Part shown: in pieces, positions 11,025-22,425 of the stretch
Position numbering within the stretch: the first letter of the stretch is position 1
Layout of the letters: the number at the start of each line of letters is the position of its first letter
Assembly (NCBI GenBank): GCA_964034945.1
Contig: OZ035961.1
Coordinates: 69,985,931-70,049,930 of the forward strand
Origin: Chrysopilus asiliformis
Taxonomy: Eukaryota; Arthropoda; Insecta; Diptera; Rhagionidae
Reading direction: 5' to 3'
DNA: 64,000 bases
The notes under the pieces: generated by a model
The model's database searches: none
The model's input: the letters and a program-made list of their open reading frames with translations, nothing else
Told to the model about the DNA's origin: nothing
Translations under genes and position numbers: made by a program

Positions 11025-11737
11025 GGCTGAATTATAATGGCGACATCAACATCGGCAGCAAAAACAAGAATGCTGTCATGCGAAATACATTGACTTGACG
11101 ACAGTGAGAATGTTGAATTTCTTTTTTTTCATTAATGATTATTCGTTCTTTAATGATTATGCCACATAAACCCAAATGTCAAAAATGCTGCGCAGCAGAG
11201 ACAGCAAAATTAGGACTAGAGATAAAATACGACAGCGAGAATTTTTTCATCAGAGGGTCCCCTAGACAATAAAATAATGTGGTGCTGTTGCTGTCAGGCC
11301 ATTATTTTATTATTCCCACTTTCCTCATTCATTCTGCCGAAACCCAAAATGAAAGCAAATCGTATTTCGATCGGAAATACAATCCTCAATTAGCCTAGTA
11401 GGGCGTCAAGAGGACGACGCTCTCGCAAAATCCTGCCATTAGGTCGTGACGTTGGTGCACATTTCCAATCGGATTGGACGTTGATTTGAATTGAGTTCGA
11501 AAGTAAGGAAAGTTGAGCTGTCCGCTCAGCGCCTACCTAAACGTCCGCAAAGGCGAAATTTCTTTCGGACGTCAAATTGTCATCGTTCGGGCGTCGGTGG
11601 CCATCGGGAATCAATCGTCGTTGTTGAGGAGATTTCATCACACAAATCTTTCAGCAGGCGGACTTATCTTTCTCCCACGTTGCCTACATAGCTTAGCGAG
11701 ATGAAATAAAAACGTAAACAGAAAGCGAACAAGAAAA
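11025..11737. other. Unassigned intronic sequence
   Basis: Includes a short hairpin (CAATAAAATAATG .. CATTATTTTATTATT, 11266-11314) and a GC-richer stretch 11395-11690 with two overlapping frames, without recognised motifs. The last part (about 11690-11737) belongs to repeat family M. Confidence 0.35.
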
Positions 11738-12000
11738 CATAACAAAAGTTATAATTGCCAATCTGGCAATTATTGAAAACCCATATGGTTCAAAATTCGA
11801 ACAGTTGCACCAAGATTCCACTTTGAAGTCAAACTTTTCAACAAGATTTTTTAAAATTTATTCAAATCGGATTTTGATGTATGGTATAGTTTTATGTAAA
11901 ATCATATCCTAAATAACTTTTGTTCTTGCACTTTTTTCATAAGATGCACCGTTTTTGAGATATTCACAAAAAAACGTTTTCATTCGTATGGGGGGTACCC
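11738..12000 (-). mobile_element. DINE-1-like element, copy 6, 5' truncated
   Basis: Hairpin end plus about 260 bp, broken off at GGGGTACCC before the microsatellite core. It is inserted in family M. Confidence 0.85.
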
Positions 12001-12770
12001 GCCGTGATTTTCGTCGCAACTAAAATTTTTCGACAATATTGAATCTAAAATTTAAACAGATATTGGGCCGTATTCTGTAATTTCCCACAAAATTACATTT
12101 TATGTTATGTTATGATGATAAAATTTTTTCTTCATAAAATGAAAATAAAATTTTACAAAAATTCGTATTCTGTAAGGGTTGAATAAAATAATTTTATCGT
12201 TCATTTTACGAACCTTTAACATAAAAGATTTAGTACATTTCGGTGTGAATTCTATTACTTTTTGAACAGCTGGTCAAGTGACAGTAAAAAAAATTCGAAG
12301 TTTTGTTTCCTTTAAAGATTTTTTTTTGCGGAGAAAGCTAAATAATTCGACTAAATGTCAGACAAAAATGATACCAACATCCATTTTCTACTTTGTTTTT
12401 GTTGTTGACCGTTATTTTATAATTATTTTTGTGATTGTATAACTAGGCTTTTCTGTCGAAATTTATATTAAAATAAAAACGCTGGTTTTTAACTTTTTTG
12501 CTGCTCTAGGTTTCGGTAAATTTATTTCACCATCTTCAGGAGCTATAAAATATTTAACATTTTATGAACAGAAATAAACAGTTTAGCGAAACATTTTATT
12601 GTCAGTTAAATGGTCAAGGTTTGAACATTAATACGAAATATTAATGGGCCTTGATATTATTTTGTTTTTAACGAAAAATTAGTTCAATTTCATTATTCGG
12701 TTATTTTTTGCCTTATTTAATAAAATTTTGATGTCAATAAAACTGAGCTGATTTTCACGCGCCCTGTGAA
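12001..12770 (+). repeat. Dispersed repeat, family M (copy 1), interrupted
   Basis: 12005-12065 and 12640-12765 match, in inverse orientation, 16360-16540 (shared TTTTTCGACAATATTGAAT-like, AATGGGCC and AAAATTTTGATG-type blocks). The stretch 12066-12640 is absent from the other copy and starts GGGCCGTATTCTGTAA. It is probably a further inserted element, but no clear duplication was found. Confidence 0.5.
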
Positions 12771-12948
12771 GTTATAATGGGAGGGCGTGAATACCGTCAA
12801 ATACGCCTAATGGGGCGTCTAGTTGAATTGAAATCTGTTAGGACGTCAAAATATTTTCTTTTTGAGAACACTAAAAACGCCACCAGTTTTAGTCCAGACT
12901 TCGAAATTAAAGAGTAAATACCACTCACATATTAAATAGCTTATCTAT

Positions 12949-13224
12949 CTTCTTTATATATAAAAATGAATATTTGTCTGTAATAATTTCTGTTTGTTTC
13001 CAAAAATCTCAAAAACTACCAATCCGATTGAGTTCAAGCTTTTACATAAAGTAGGTTTTGAAGAGTTTGTGTATATAGTATGATGATTTTGCATTACTCC
13101 TCCCCCCGCCCTATACAGTTTCATCAAAAATAACTGTAAGAATTTAGAAACAATGTAAGAATTTATTTTTTAGTAGGCAACGATTTTATTTTGACATGTC
13201 GAGAAATTAAAATAAAAAAATAAT
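12949..13224 (+). mobile_element. Helitron-like 5' end fragment
   Basis: TCTTCTTTATATATAAAAAT, then a TGTTTGTTTCC run and CTCAAAAACTACCAATCCG. This is the typical opening of arthropod non-autonomous Helitrons. It has no 3' end of its own. Confidence 0.5.
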
Positions 13225-13266
13225 TCTATCAATATATATATATATATAAATGAATGTTTGTCTTTT

Positions 13267-13541
13267 TGTGTGGGTTTGGGATGGTATTAATGGGTTTTGG
13301 GATGGTATTGATGGGTTTTCGGGTGGGTTTTGGGATGGTATTGATGGGTTTTCGGGTGGGTTTTGGGATGGTATTGATGGGTTTTCGGGTGGGTTTTGGG
13401 ATGGTATTGATGGGTTTTCGGGTGGGTTTTGGGATGGTATTGATGGGTTTTCGGGTGGGTTTTGGGATGGTATTGATGAGTTTTCGGGTGGGTTTTGGGA
13501 TGGTATTGATGGGTTTTCGGGTGGGTTTTGGGATGGGGTTG
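13267..13541. repeat. 33-bp minisatellite, ~8 copies
   Basis: Unit GGGATGGTATTGATGGG followed by TTTTCGGGTGGGTTTT, almost perfectly repeated. As 33 is divisible by 3, it stays open in several frames on both strands (for example an 11-residue WDGIDGFSGGF repeat). These frames are artefacts of the repeat. Confidence 0.95.
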
Positions 13542-13547
13542 AAGTGA

Positions 13548-14160
13548 GATCAATTGAATTGAAATGAGATCAATTGAATTGAAATGAGATCAATTGAATT
13601 GAAATGAGATCAAATGAGATGAAATGAGATGAAATGAGATGAAATGAGATGAAATGAGATGAAATGAGATGAAATGAGATCAAATGAGATGAAATGAGAT
13701 CAAATGAGATGAAATGACATGAAATGAGATGAAATGAGATGAAATGAGATCAAATGAGATCAAATGAGATGAAATGAGATCAAATGAGAATAAATGAGAT
13801 GAAATGAGATCAAATGACATCAAATGAGAATAAATGAGATGAAATGAGATCAAATGAGATCAAATGAGATGAAATGAGATCAAATGAGATGAAATGAGAT
13901 GAAATGAGATGAAATGAATCAAATGAGATGAAATGAGATTAAATGAGATGAAATGAGACGAAATGATATGAATTGAGATCAAATGAGATGAAATGACATG
14001 AAATGAGAATAAATGAGATGAAATGAGATGAAATGATATGAAATGAGATGAAATGACATCAAATGAGAATAAATGAGATGAAATGAGATGAAATGAGATC
14101 AAATGAGATCAAATGAGATGAAATGAGATGAAAGGAGATGATATGAGATGATATGGGATG
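13548..14160. repeat. 10-bp satellite (GAAATGAGAT)n, ~600 bp
   Basis: About 60 units of GAAATGAGAT / CAAATGAGAT, with scattered substitutions and one-base slips. It begins with a few longer TCAATTGAATTGAAATGAGA units, which look like the seed. Confidence 0.95.
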
Positions 14161-14240
14161 AAATGATACCCACTGATATGCCATTCCAATTCAAACGGTT
14201 GCAGTTTCCAGTACGACTGGCATTTGCCATGACAATCAAT

Positions 14241-14530
14241 GGGTGCGTTTATACCGGTGCTAAAGTGGCAGTTTTTTCAATGTAGCGCCGGTCTAAACGC
14301 ATTCTACTTTAGCAATGCCTGCCAGTTGAGCAGTAGGTTTTTGGCACTATTAATTTTTAGCGCTGCTATTTTCAGGCGGTATGAACGGAATTATATTCTG
14401 GCAGTGCTGTTTTAACCTCAGAATTGTGACATTTTGTATTTCGCACTGTTTGCGATGAGTTCCGCAGAGAAAATGCAGCAAAATCCCTGCAGATTGGCAG
14501 TGCCATCTTAGCACCGGAATAAACGCGCCC
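14241..14530. mobile_element. Harbinger-like miniature element, 290 bp
   Basis: Ends GGGTGCGTTTATACCGGTGC and (complement) GGGCGCGTTTATTCCGGTGC, flanked by AAT on both sides (14238-14240, 14531-14533). A 3-bp duplication with G-rich termini fits PIF/Harbinger. Confidence 0.7.
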
Positions 14531-14722
14531 AATAAAGCAAGAGGCCAGTCGCTACAAATTTGTGTAATTAACTTTGAAAATCCATGTTTTGCCCATGGAC
14601 AGCTGTATGTAGCATGCTCACGCGTTGGCAAACCAAAAGATTTGTTCATTTACGCTCCACACAGCAAGACAAAGAATGTTGTCTATACACTAGCATTACA
14701 ATAAGTTTTTATTTCATTTTTA

Positions 14723-15163
14723 CAGTAGAACACGCTTAAATGCACATCGAATTTCGCAGAATTTTATGTGCATTTATCCGTGTTTTGCATTTATACGTAG
14801 CACGGAAGCACGGATAAATGCACATTAATGTGCAATTATGCGAGTAAAAGATAAACATGCAACTTTAATATTCCTGTAATAAACATTTAAATTCAACGAG
14901 GCTACACAAAAACAAAGAATCTAATTAAGAATTCATTTTATCAAATTAAAATAACAATAATAACTTTTTTTTGGGTAATCACATTTCATTTTTGCACATG
15001 TTCATTTAAGCGTGTAAAATTTCATATAATTTATACTTTTGCGGATGTGAAAGTGGTTGCATTTAAGCAAGTATTGCAATTAAGCGTGTTTCATTTATCC
15101 GTGTATATTTATATGAAAAATGCTTAAAAATCTACGCGTGTTGCATTTAAGCGCGTTCTACTG
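14723..15163. mobile_element. pogo-like miniature element, 441 bp
   Basis: Ends CAGTAGAACACGCTTAAATG and (complement) CAGTAGAACGCGCTTAAATG with TA on both sides. The motif CATTTAAGCGTG and close variants recur several times inside, as subterminal repeats. Confidence 0.8.
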
Positions 15164-15887
15164 TATTACATTTAAAATTATATTTAAAAAAAATGTTTAA
15201 ATAATGAAAACAAAAATAATTTTATTTATCGTCAAAATTACAACTGTAAAGAAAATTTTGGAAAGATATTGACATATACCACTGGCCAGATTCGAGGCCG
15301 AAGGCCGAGTAGCAATCGAGGCGGAGATGAACCGCGGAGCGGTTCGGGGCGGAGCCTCTAGTTATATCTATAAAAATGGAAGTTTGTTGGTTGGTTTGAG
15401 ATTACAAAACTCAAAAACTACTGGACCGATTTTTACGCGGTTTTTTGTAAAAGGATCTGTGTTGCCAGGAGCAGGTTTTTAGCTATGTAGATTTTCAAAA
15501 TTCGACACGGAAGGTTCTGAAAGGATAACATAAACAACCTTTTTTTCCATTTTGCACCGGAAAAATTTGCATTATAGGGTTTTTGGGGTCGCTGATCACG
15601 AATCCGGTATTAGATTTTCAAAATTCGAAACTGAAGGTCCTGTAAGGTAACGCAAATATCCCCTTTCCCATTTTTCTCCGGAGAAATTGGCATTATGGGG
15701 TTTTTGGAGTCGTTGATCACGAATCCGGTATTAGATTTTGAAAATTCGAAACGGAAGGTCCTGCAAGGATAACGCAAATATCCTTTTTCTCATTTTTCTC
15801 CGGAGAAATTGGTGTAATGGGGTTTTTGGGATCGCTGATCACGAATCCGGTATTAGATTTTCAAAATTCGAAACTGAAGGTCCTGTA

Positions 15888-16942
15888 CCCAAATAGCATC
15901 GAAAAGTACGGGAACATGAGATTTGTTCTTTGCGGCTTTAAAATGCAGCAATTTACGCAATCGGGGCTAAAAATTTACACCTATAATTCACATCCGCGTA
16001 AAAGAAGCGAAAGAAGTGACGAGCGCGTCGCACCGATTAATAATGCGTCTGCAAAGCCACAATTGCTTTAGTGGGGAAATTGGTGACCCACGGTTCATCT
16101 TTGGGGCAACATTCACTTCATGAAAACTCCTGCAGCGATAGAGCAGCATTTGATGGTTTTCGGGTCGAAATAGTCTGCCACTAAAGTTTCATTAAAGCTC
16201 CCCATCTGAGAAACACAAAAAAAAAATTGAAGCCTTCAGCCGCCATATTTCTCACTGACATTTGATGGAAACGATTTCGTTTCGAGAATTAAATTTCTTA
16301 TTTCAGGCGAATGACTGAAGGATATTGCATAAAAAGTGGATAGCATACATTTTTGAAACAGCATAATTTTATTGGCATCAAAATTTCATTGCAAAAGAAA
16401 AAAAAAATTTGACCGGTAAAATAAAATTAAAGAAATTTTTGATTAAAAACAAAATAATTCGATGGCCCATTAAAATCTGTTTAAATTTCAAATCCAATAT
16501 TGTCGAAAAATTTTAATGGCAATTAAAATCACGACATGCAACCGGAAGAAAAGTCCATTATAAAATAACACTCCACAAAAGTTTCCATTAATTTGTCGCC
16601 ATTAGATTTTTCTCGTTCGTCTTCTGCTTACGTTTTTATTTGTTCATCTCTGTTTACTAGAAAGCATTCGAGGGAGAAAGAAAACCCGCTCGATGATTTG
16701 TGTAATTGTGTGATATAATGCCGTCAGATGATGCTCGCGCATGAGGCAACTAATTACGTCCCTGTCGTTATAATTGCGGCGCCGCAACCCGCTGAAAAGT
16801 GTTCCCCACTATGGGTCTCGTTGCGCGTCTCGTTGGCACAACTAACTACGTATTTGCGACATAAATTGCTTATCGCCGCGATTTGCATGGTGACGAAATA
16901 TGGGGATAAACACCATAATTGCTGCTTAAAATGCTATTTGGG
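15888..16942. mobile_element. TA-flanked inverted-repeat element, 1055 bp
   Basis: Perfect 12-bp termini CCCAAATAGCAT, with TA on both sides. It interrupts a family E unit. The sister units read GGTCCTGTAAGGTAACGC without the insert, so insertion at TA with TA duplication is proven internally. Inside are a family M copy (about 16200-16640) and two GC-richer stretches (15895-16072 and 16660-16935). Their frames I do not recognise. Confidence 0.85.
16200..16640 (-). repeat. Dispersed repeat, family M (copy 2)
   Basis: Inverse of 11690-12065 plus 12640-12765. The flanks TCTGCTTACGTTTTTATTTG and CACGACATGCAACC mark its edges approximately. It is nested in the TA element 15888-16942. Confidence 0.5.
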
Positions 16943-17815
16943 TAAGGTAATGCAAATATCCCCTTTCCCATTTTTCTCCGGAGAAATTGGCATTATGGGG
17001 TTTTTGGAGTCGTTGATCACGAATCCGGTATTAGATTTTGAAAATTCGAAACGGAAGGTCCTGCAAGGATAACGCAAATATCCTTTTTTCTCATTTTTCT
17101 CCGGAGAAATTGGTGTAATGGGGTTTTTGGGATCGCTGATCACGAATCCGATATTAGATTTTCAAAATTCGAAAGAAAATATCCTGTAAGGATAAATATC
17201 CTTTTTCCCCGTTTTTCCCCGGAAAAATCGCCATAAGGGGGTTTTTGGGGTCGTTGATCACGAATCCGGTGTTAGATTTGCAAAATTCGAAACGGAAGTT
17301 CCTGAAAGGATAACGCAAATATCCTTTTTCCCATTATTCCCCGGAAAAATTGGCATTATGTTTGGAATCGCTGATCACGAATCCGATATTAGATTTTCAA
17401 AATTCCAAATAGAAGTTCCTGAAAGGATAACGCAAATATCCTTTTTCCCATTATTCCCCGGAAAAATTGGCATTATGTTTGGAATCGCTGATCACGAATC
17501 CGATATTAGATTTTCAAAATTCCAAATAGAAGGTCCTGTAAGGATAACGCAAATATCCTTTTTCCAGTTTTTCCTGGGAAAAATCGGCATTAGGGGGTTT
17601 TTGGGGTCACTGATCGCGAATCCGGTGTTCGATTTTTCAAATGCTAAACGGAAGGTCCTGTAAGGATAACAGAAATGTCCTTTTTCGAATTTTATCTCGC
17701 AGAAACAGGCTTTGGGAGGTTTTCAGTGTTGCTTATCACGAATCTGGAGTTGGAATTTCAAAATTCGAAACGGAAGGTCCTGTAATAATAACATTTTTTC
17801 CCAAAACTTTTGACG

Positions 17816-18365
17816 TGGATACGTCTTGGATTTTGGTTATGGGGGTACAAATTATAAAATTGGCTTGCTGCCATGATAACAAACTTGCAATCAATGATAC
17901 TCGATAGTTTGTGGTGACATCCGAACAGAAACTGTGTTATAAGATGAGGCCTGTTCAATTATTTTTTTTAAAGATTAAATTGCCGATGATTTCTATTTAA
18001 GTTTTCGCTTCTTGTTCAAAGCGGTTTGTGGGTCTCGCATAAAAATAAATGAAAGCCTCGAGCGATGGCTGTTGGTTATGATGCACACACATATATAAGT
18101 ATGTATTTCATTAGTAAGAGAGCGATATTTCGCTCCCAGCATTAAAGTTCTGTTCAGGGTTGTGACTTGATTTTCGAAATCGTAGTAAATCGGCCGAAAA
18201 ATAGTAGTACAATCGATGAAATAGTAGTAAATTTATGTAAAACCTTCGTTATTATAAATATAACTAATTTGAACGAAAGACTAGAAATGGGAGCGTTTTG
18301 AACACTGTATGTATGATATTTATTTCATACTTCTCTTATCATAAACCAATTATAAATAAAATTAT
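17816..18365. other. Unassigned intronic sequence
   Basis: AT-rich, no bounded repeat or exon recognised. Confidence 0.4.
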
Positions 18366-18619
18366 TATACCCGTATGGTGAAACCGAATATCTCAAAAAC
18401 GGTGCATCTTATCAAAAAAGTGCAAGAACAAAAGTTATTTAGGATATGATTCTACATAAAACTCCCATACATCAAAATCCGATTGGAATAAATTAAAAAA
18501 AAATCTAATTAGAAAGTTTGATTTCAAACTGGAATTTTGATACAACTGTTCGCCGTTCACTTAAAGCACCATAAGGATTTTCAATAATTGCCAGATTGGC
18601 AATTATAGCTTTTTTTATG
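18366..18619 (+). mobile_element. DINE-1-like element, copy 7, internally deleted
   Basis: The first ~20 bp (TATACCCGTATGGTGAAACC) is joined directly to GAATATCTCAAAAACGGTG, removing the whole microsatellite core. The 3' end with its hairpin is intact. Confidence 0.85.
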
Positions 18620-18689
18620 TTTTAAATAAACATTTGTTTCCTTAATTTCCTTTTCACTAAAATTTCTTACTTAAATATCTATTGGCGAT

Positions 18690-19147
18690 CGTTGTAGGCG
18701 GATCCACGTCTTCTGGCCATCTCTACGCGACAGGCGCCTGCTTTTTAAGTTATTTGTGTTTTTTTGGCATTCTAAAATTTATACAAAAAACTTTTAGCTG
18801 CCAAGGAAGGGTCTGCTAGTAAATATATAAAAATTGATGTTTGTTGGTCTGTTTGTTGGTTTGAGATTACCAAACTCAAAAACTACTGAACCGATTTTTA
18901 CGCGGTTTTTTGCAAAATGACCTGCGTTACCAGGAGCAGGTTTTTAGCTATGTTAGATTTTCAAAATTTGAAACAGAAGGTCCTGTAAGGGTCGCTATTC
19001 GCGAATCCGGTGTTAGATTTTTAAAATTCGAAACTGAAGGTCCTGTAAGGATAACGTTTTTTCCCAAAAGTTTTTAAGTTATTTATGGTTTTTTGGCATT
19101 CTAACATTTATACAAAAAACTTTAAGCTGGCAATGTAGGGTCTGCTA
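18690..19147 (+). mobile_element. Two abutting Helitron-like family E copies
   Basis: The first ends GGAAGGGTCTGCTAGT near 18820. The second starts at once with AAATATATAAAAATTG and ends GTAGGGTCTGCTAGT at 19147. Head-to-tail abutment at CTAGT is common for Helitrons. The second copy holds only two ~120-bp-type units. Confidence 0.65.
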
Positions 19148-19474
19148 GTAGTACATATTTTTTAAAGCGATAAAAGTCAAAAATTATCTTTTCATTGCTT
19201 TGGATAACATGTGGGTACAATTTATTCAAAAAAATACCTCTCGCAGAATAAATATATATATATTCATAAAAAAATTTGAAACGATAAAAGTCAAAAAATT
19301 GCTAAAGTTATTCACTTCTATTCTTGAATACGGCGTTAGGAGCAAAAACCTAACGCGCTCGATTCGATTCGCTACGCAATTGGTATTCTGGAATACGCCG
19401 GGAGCTTCGCGTTTGCTACATAAAGTATCGCAATGCAAAGCGCTGTCAAACATCAGCTGATTCGATAGTTTGTT

Positions 19475-19696
19475 ATGGATTCTACGCTGATGTATCATTT
19501 ATTGAGGCAAGAGGAGTTAAATTCGTTACGCCAGCAAAGAAATTTTCTAAGACACTCTTCAGATTTGATGAGCTTAACAGATGAAGCGTAAGTGCATACA
19601 AATACTGGGAATCTCATAGATTTTTATTTGCAATTTTGTAGATTCAAAAAAGATTTCCGGTGCCGGTCGAATATATTGAATTTCCTCCCACAATAA
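19475..19696 (+). pseudogene. Transposase-like N-terminal fragment, two exons
   Basis: ATG at 19475. Exon 1 is 19475-19587 (a Gln/Leu/Arg-rich start, MDSTLMYHLLRQEEL, ending LMSLTDEA). A 54-nt intron has a GTAAGTG donor and TTTTGTAG acceptor. Exon 2 from 19642 reads FKKDFRCRSNILNFLP, then stops at 19694. The pattern -(T/S)DEAF-x3-FR- resembles the N-terminus of Harbinger transposases. The mariner insertion and frameshift destroy it. Confidence 0.35.
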
Positions 19697-19724
19697 ATTC
19701 ATCTCTATCGGCGACTTCCTTGTA

Positions 19725-20676
19725 AAGGGTGGTTAAATTTTAAGGGCCGATGTTGAATATGAATCACACCTAAACGTCAAGTTTTTTTCTGCATTTCATT
19801 TGACATTTCTCAATTTCAGACTAACTCAATTTGAACCATGGAAAGATACACAATGGAGCAACGCGTTAAAGTTATTCAGGCTTATTATGAAAATGGGCGT
19901 TCAAATCAAAATGCATATCGTGCACTTCGTGAAATACGGCCCGATGATGCCGCCAGCCCATAAACCGCACCAAACAGTCACTCTTTGTGGGTGCATTGGT
20001 TTTTCGACAATCACTCTTGGATTATCATTCGCCGAAATGCGGCTGTTCTGCTTATTGAGGAATCCACTGAGGTGAAAATGTGCCTCATCACTGAAGATGA
20101 TTTTCTTCGAAAATTGATCATCCACTGTTGCCATTTCTTGCCACCATTCTGACCATTGACGACGCTTGAAATGGTCAAGAGGCTTTAGTTCTTGAGTCAA
20201 TTGCACCTTGTAAGCGTGTAAATGCAAGTTTTTATGCATAATGTTCATCAACGACGAGCGTGGGAGGTGCAATTGTTGGGCACGACGACGAGTTGAGGTG
20301 GACGGCTCTTCAGCCACACTATCGCGAACAGCAGCAATATTTTCTGCAGTACGAGCTGTACGAGCATGCACTGGTGTTTTCACATCTCCTACAGACCCGG
20401 TTTGCTCAAATTTTTGCACGATTTTTCCGATTGTACGCACATTTGGACGATTAAATTGACCGAAAAAATCACGAAGTGCACGATATGCATTTTGATTTGA
20501 ACGCCCATTTTCATAATAAGCCTGAATAACTTTAACGCGTTGCTCGATTGTGTATCTTTCCATGGTTCAAATTGAGTTAGTCTGAAATTGAGAAATGTCA
20601 AATGAAATGCAGAAAAAAACTTGACGTTTAGGTGTGGTTCACATTCAACATCGGCCCTTAAAATTTAACCACCCTT
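19725..20676 (-). mobile_element. Tc1/mariner element with inverted duplication of its own 5' end
   Basis: Termini AAGGGTGGTTAAATTTTAAG, identical on both ends, with TA flanks. The transposase reads right to left. The left ~210 bp (19725-19935) is not the normal 3' end but an inverted copy of the right end, including the start of the transposase gene (ATGGAAAGATACACAATGG at 19838). The true 3' third of the gene is gone. Confidence 0.85.
19901..20563 (-). pseudogene. Truncated Tc1/mariner transposase, 220 codons
   Basis: It starts MERYTIEQRVKVIQAYYENG and has a helix-turn-helix N-terminal half (ENIAAVRDSVAEEPSTSTRR, SSLMNIMHKNLHLHAYKVQL). The first catalytic aspartate lies in IIFSDEAHFHLSGF, and WCGLWAGGIIGPYF follows. 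Known relatives are about 340 residues with two further acidic catalytic residues; both are missing here. The frame breaks off at the junction with the inverted 5' copy, so it cannot encode an active transposase. Confidence 0.85.
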
Positions 20677-21256
20677 TATATCCCTTGGCAATGTCCGGAT
20701 TGTTTTTCATTTTTGAAATTAAAAATCCGAACTGGTCATTGCTTCTAGTGTGTTTTTCTTTGCATTCCTATTTTAAGAATTCACTGTTAAAATCTTTCAT
20801 TTAAACATATAATATATTTACCTTACATTTTTGCAAACACCGAATTCAAACGTCAATGAAACGCAAGAATTTTGAAGTGAGTGATTTAACCTCAAAAAAG
20901 TGCTCCCGGCGTATTCAAGAATAACAAAAATCGAATGCGTTGCAATGCGTTATTCCAACTCGAACGTTGATAGATACTGCGTGTTACGTTCGATTAATAA
21001 AATTATTCGGTTCAATTTAATTTAATCTTTATTTCATCAATTTACAATCGTCGTGTTCATACGATGGCTGATCGCGAACTAACTCACAAATACAAAGGTT
21101 ACTTATACAATGAAATGGTAATAGAGTTACTAATACAATGATTAAGTCAAAGTGTGCATAGTTGGCGCCAACACTGCGTATTCAAGAATACCGATTGCTC
21201 ACGATCGAACACTAATCGAGCAAATAAACGTAACGCCGTATTCAAGAATAGAGGTG

Positions 21257-22425
21257 ATTAAAAACATCCTGGAAGTGATCATTGCTTGACATTTATAAAT
21301 CTTGAGTTAATGGACCAGCAAAGCCAGCAAAATGTTCGCTTTTGCTAAGAGCTACTTCTGAAGTCATAGCTGCAGCGACGCTTTTTCTAGACAGAGAAGT
21401 TTAGCTTCGCCTGAAAATCAACTTAATGGTGGTAAAAGAACCCCAGGGGGAGAAACACAGTTATTATTAAATTAGGTAGAGAAACATAAAAAAATCATCG
21501 AATGCAAACAAATTGATACACTAAGCGAAGAAGTGAAAGAAAATGCACGAAGTTAAATATTATCGGAATTCAATTCTCAAAGTGAAAACGTTGTCTATAT
21601 CTCTTTGTTCATTCGGAATTTAAGACGAAACTCTTTATCGTCGTATTGCTCAAAATAATTTGGACAGGCTTATTTATTTTTATTTCACTGTCTTTATCAA
21701 TAACGTAAGTTCAAAATCCTATGAAGGCTTCACGCAGTATCATCGGCTTGAATAAGGCGTTAAATCTTTTAGGGCGTCTGTTGGTCGTGACATCAAGACC
21801 AGACGTCCTCTTCAAACCTTATTGTGCGATACTTCTATAAAGGTGTAAACTGAAGTCGTTCGGTCTTCTCGTCCAGAAGATATGTCTTATAAGAAGGGAC
21901 GTCTTTGAGGAATTCAAATAGGTAATGAATTGGACATCTCGACCGAATATACGGCGTGTGACTTTAGTCCGGTCGCCCATTACCAACTGCGTTACTTGGG
22001 CCTACCCCGCAAGTCTCAGCCACAAATGATCCCACGATGAATGGGTATTAGGCAACAGCCAAACTTTCATCTGTACTGAGCTTTTCAGTCCAGCGAGTAG
22101 TTTTTGGTTTGTGCCTTGGCGTTTGGATATTAAGTTTACGATGATGGGAAGTTAGGTTTGCGATTCGAAAAGTCAATATTCTTCAGAAATGGTTCTCTCG
22201 ATTTGATTCGTTCGATTTGGTTCGTCTTTATATGCACAATTTTTGTAATACGGCCCCCAAACATGAATATACACTGAAAGTTTGTATCAAATCGGTTCTC
22301 CGGTTCTCTTTTAATCGCGTTTTTTTTTTTCGTATGCACGTCTTGGGTCTTGCACTTGGCGAAGCCATCGCGTGAAGGGAGGGGGGACGAACCGCAAAGT
22401 GGTTTGGTCGCAATACTTAGTAGAA
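21257..22425. other. Decayed repeat region, possible Helitron 3' end
   Basis: Mostly unassigned. At 22355-22425 a GCGAAGCCATCGCGTGAAGG stretch precedes an imperfect hairpin (AACCGCAAAGTGGTTT) and CTTAGT, resembling the Helitron 3' end at 15322-15361, but with one extra T in the CTAG. No gene seen. Confidence 0.3.

Larger units (their letters stand above)
13225..15361 (+). mobile_element. Non-autonomous Helitron carrying satellites
   Basis: Starts TCTATCAATATATATATATA and ends with a hairpin GAACCGCGGAGCGGTTC followed by GGGGCGGAGCCTCTAG|T, a textbook Helitron 3' end (hairpin then CTAG). It carries no Rep/helicase gene. The body consists of a 33-bp minisatellite, a 10-bp satellite, a Harbinger-type miniature element and a pogo-type miniature element. 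Confidence 0.7.
15362..17815 (+). mobile_element. Helitron-like family E copy with tandem ~120-bp units, interrupted
   Basis: Opens TCTATAAAAATGG, a G/T-rich run and AACTCAAAAACTACTGGACC, then ~120-bp units (GGTCCTGTAAGGATAACGCA .. TCGCTGATCACGAATCCGG .. TTTTCAAAATTCGAAA). There are about four units before a TA element (15888-16942) and about seven after it. The 3' end is lost near 17815. Confidence 0.75.
19313..21256 (+). mobile_element. Harbinger-like element with a nested mariner
   Basis: Ends CACTTCTATTCTTGAATACG and (complement) CACCTCTATTCTTGAATACG followed by GCGTTA, with ATT on both sides (19310-19312, 21257-21259). Additional CCGGCGTATTC / GAATACGCCGG repeats lie just inside both ends. 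It carries a two-exon transposase-like fragment near the left end (19475-19696) and is interrupted by a mariner (19725-20676). Confidence 0.65.

Noticed and set aside
13250..13567. 105-codon frame with an 11-residue repeat, plus frames in other phases
   Set aside because: Product of a 33-bp minisatellite that is open in several frames on both strands.
15362..17815. CRISPR-like array of ~120-bp units
   Set aside because: Units are tandem without variable spacers, in a eukaryotic Helitron-like element.
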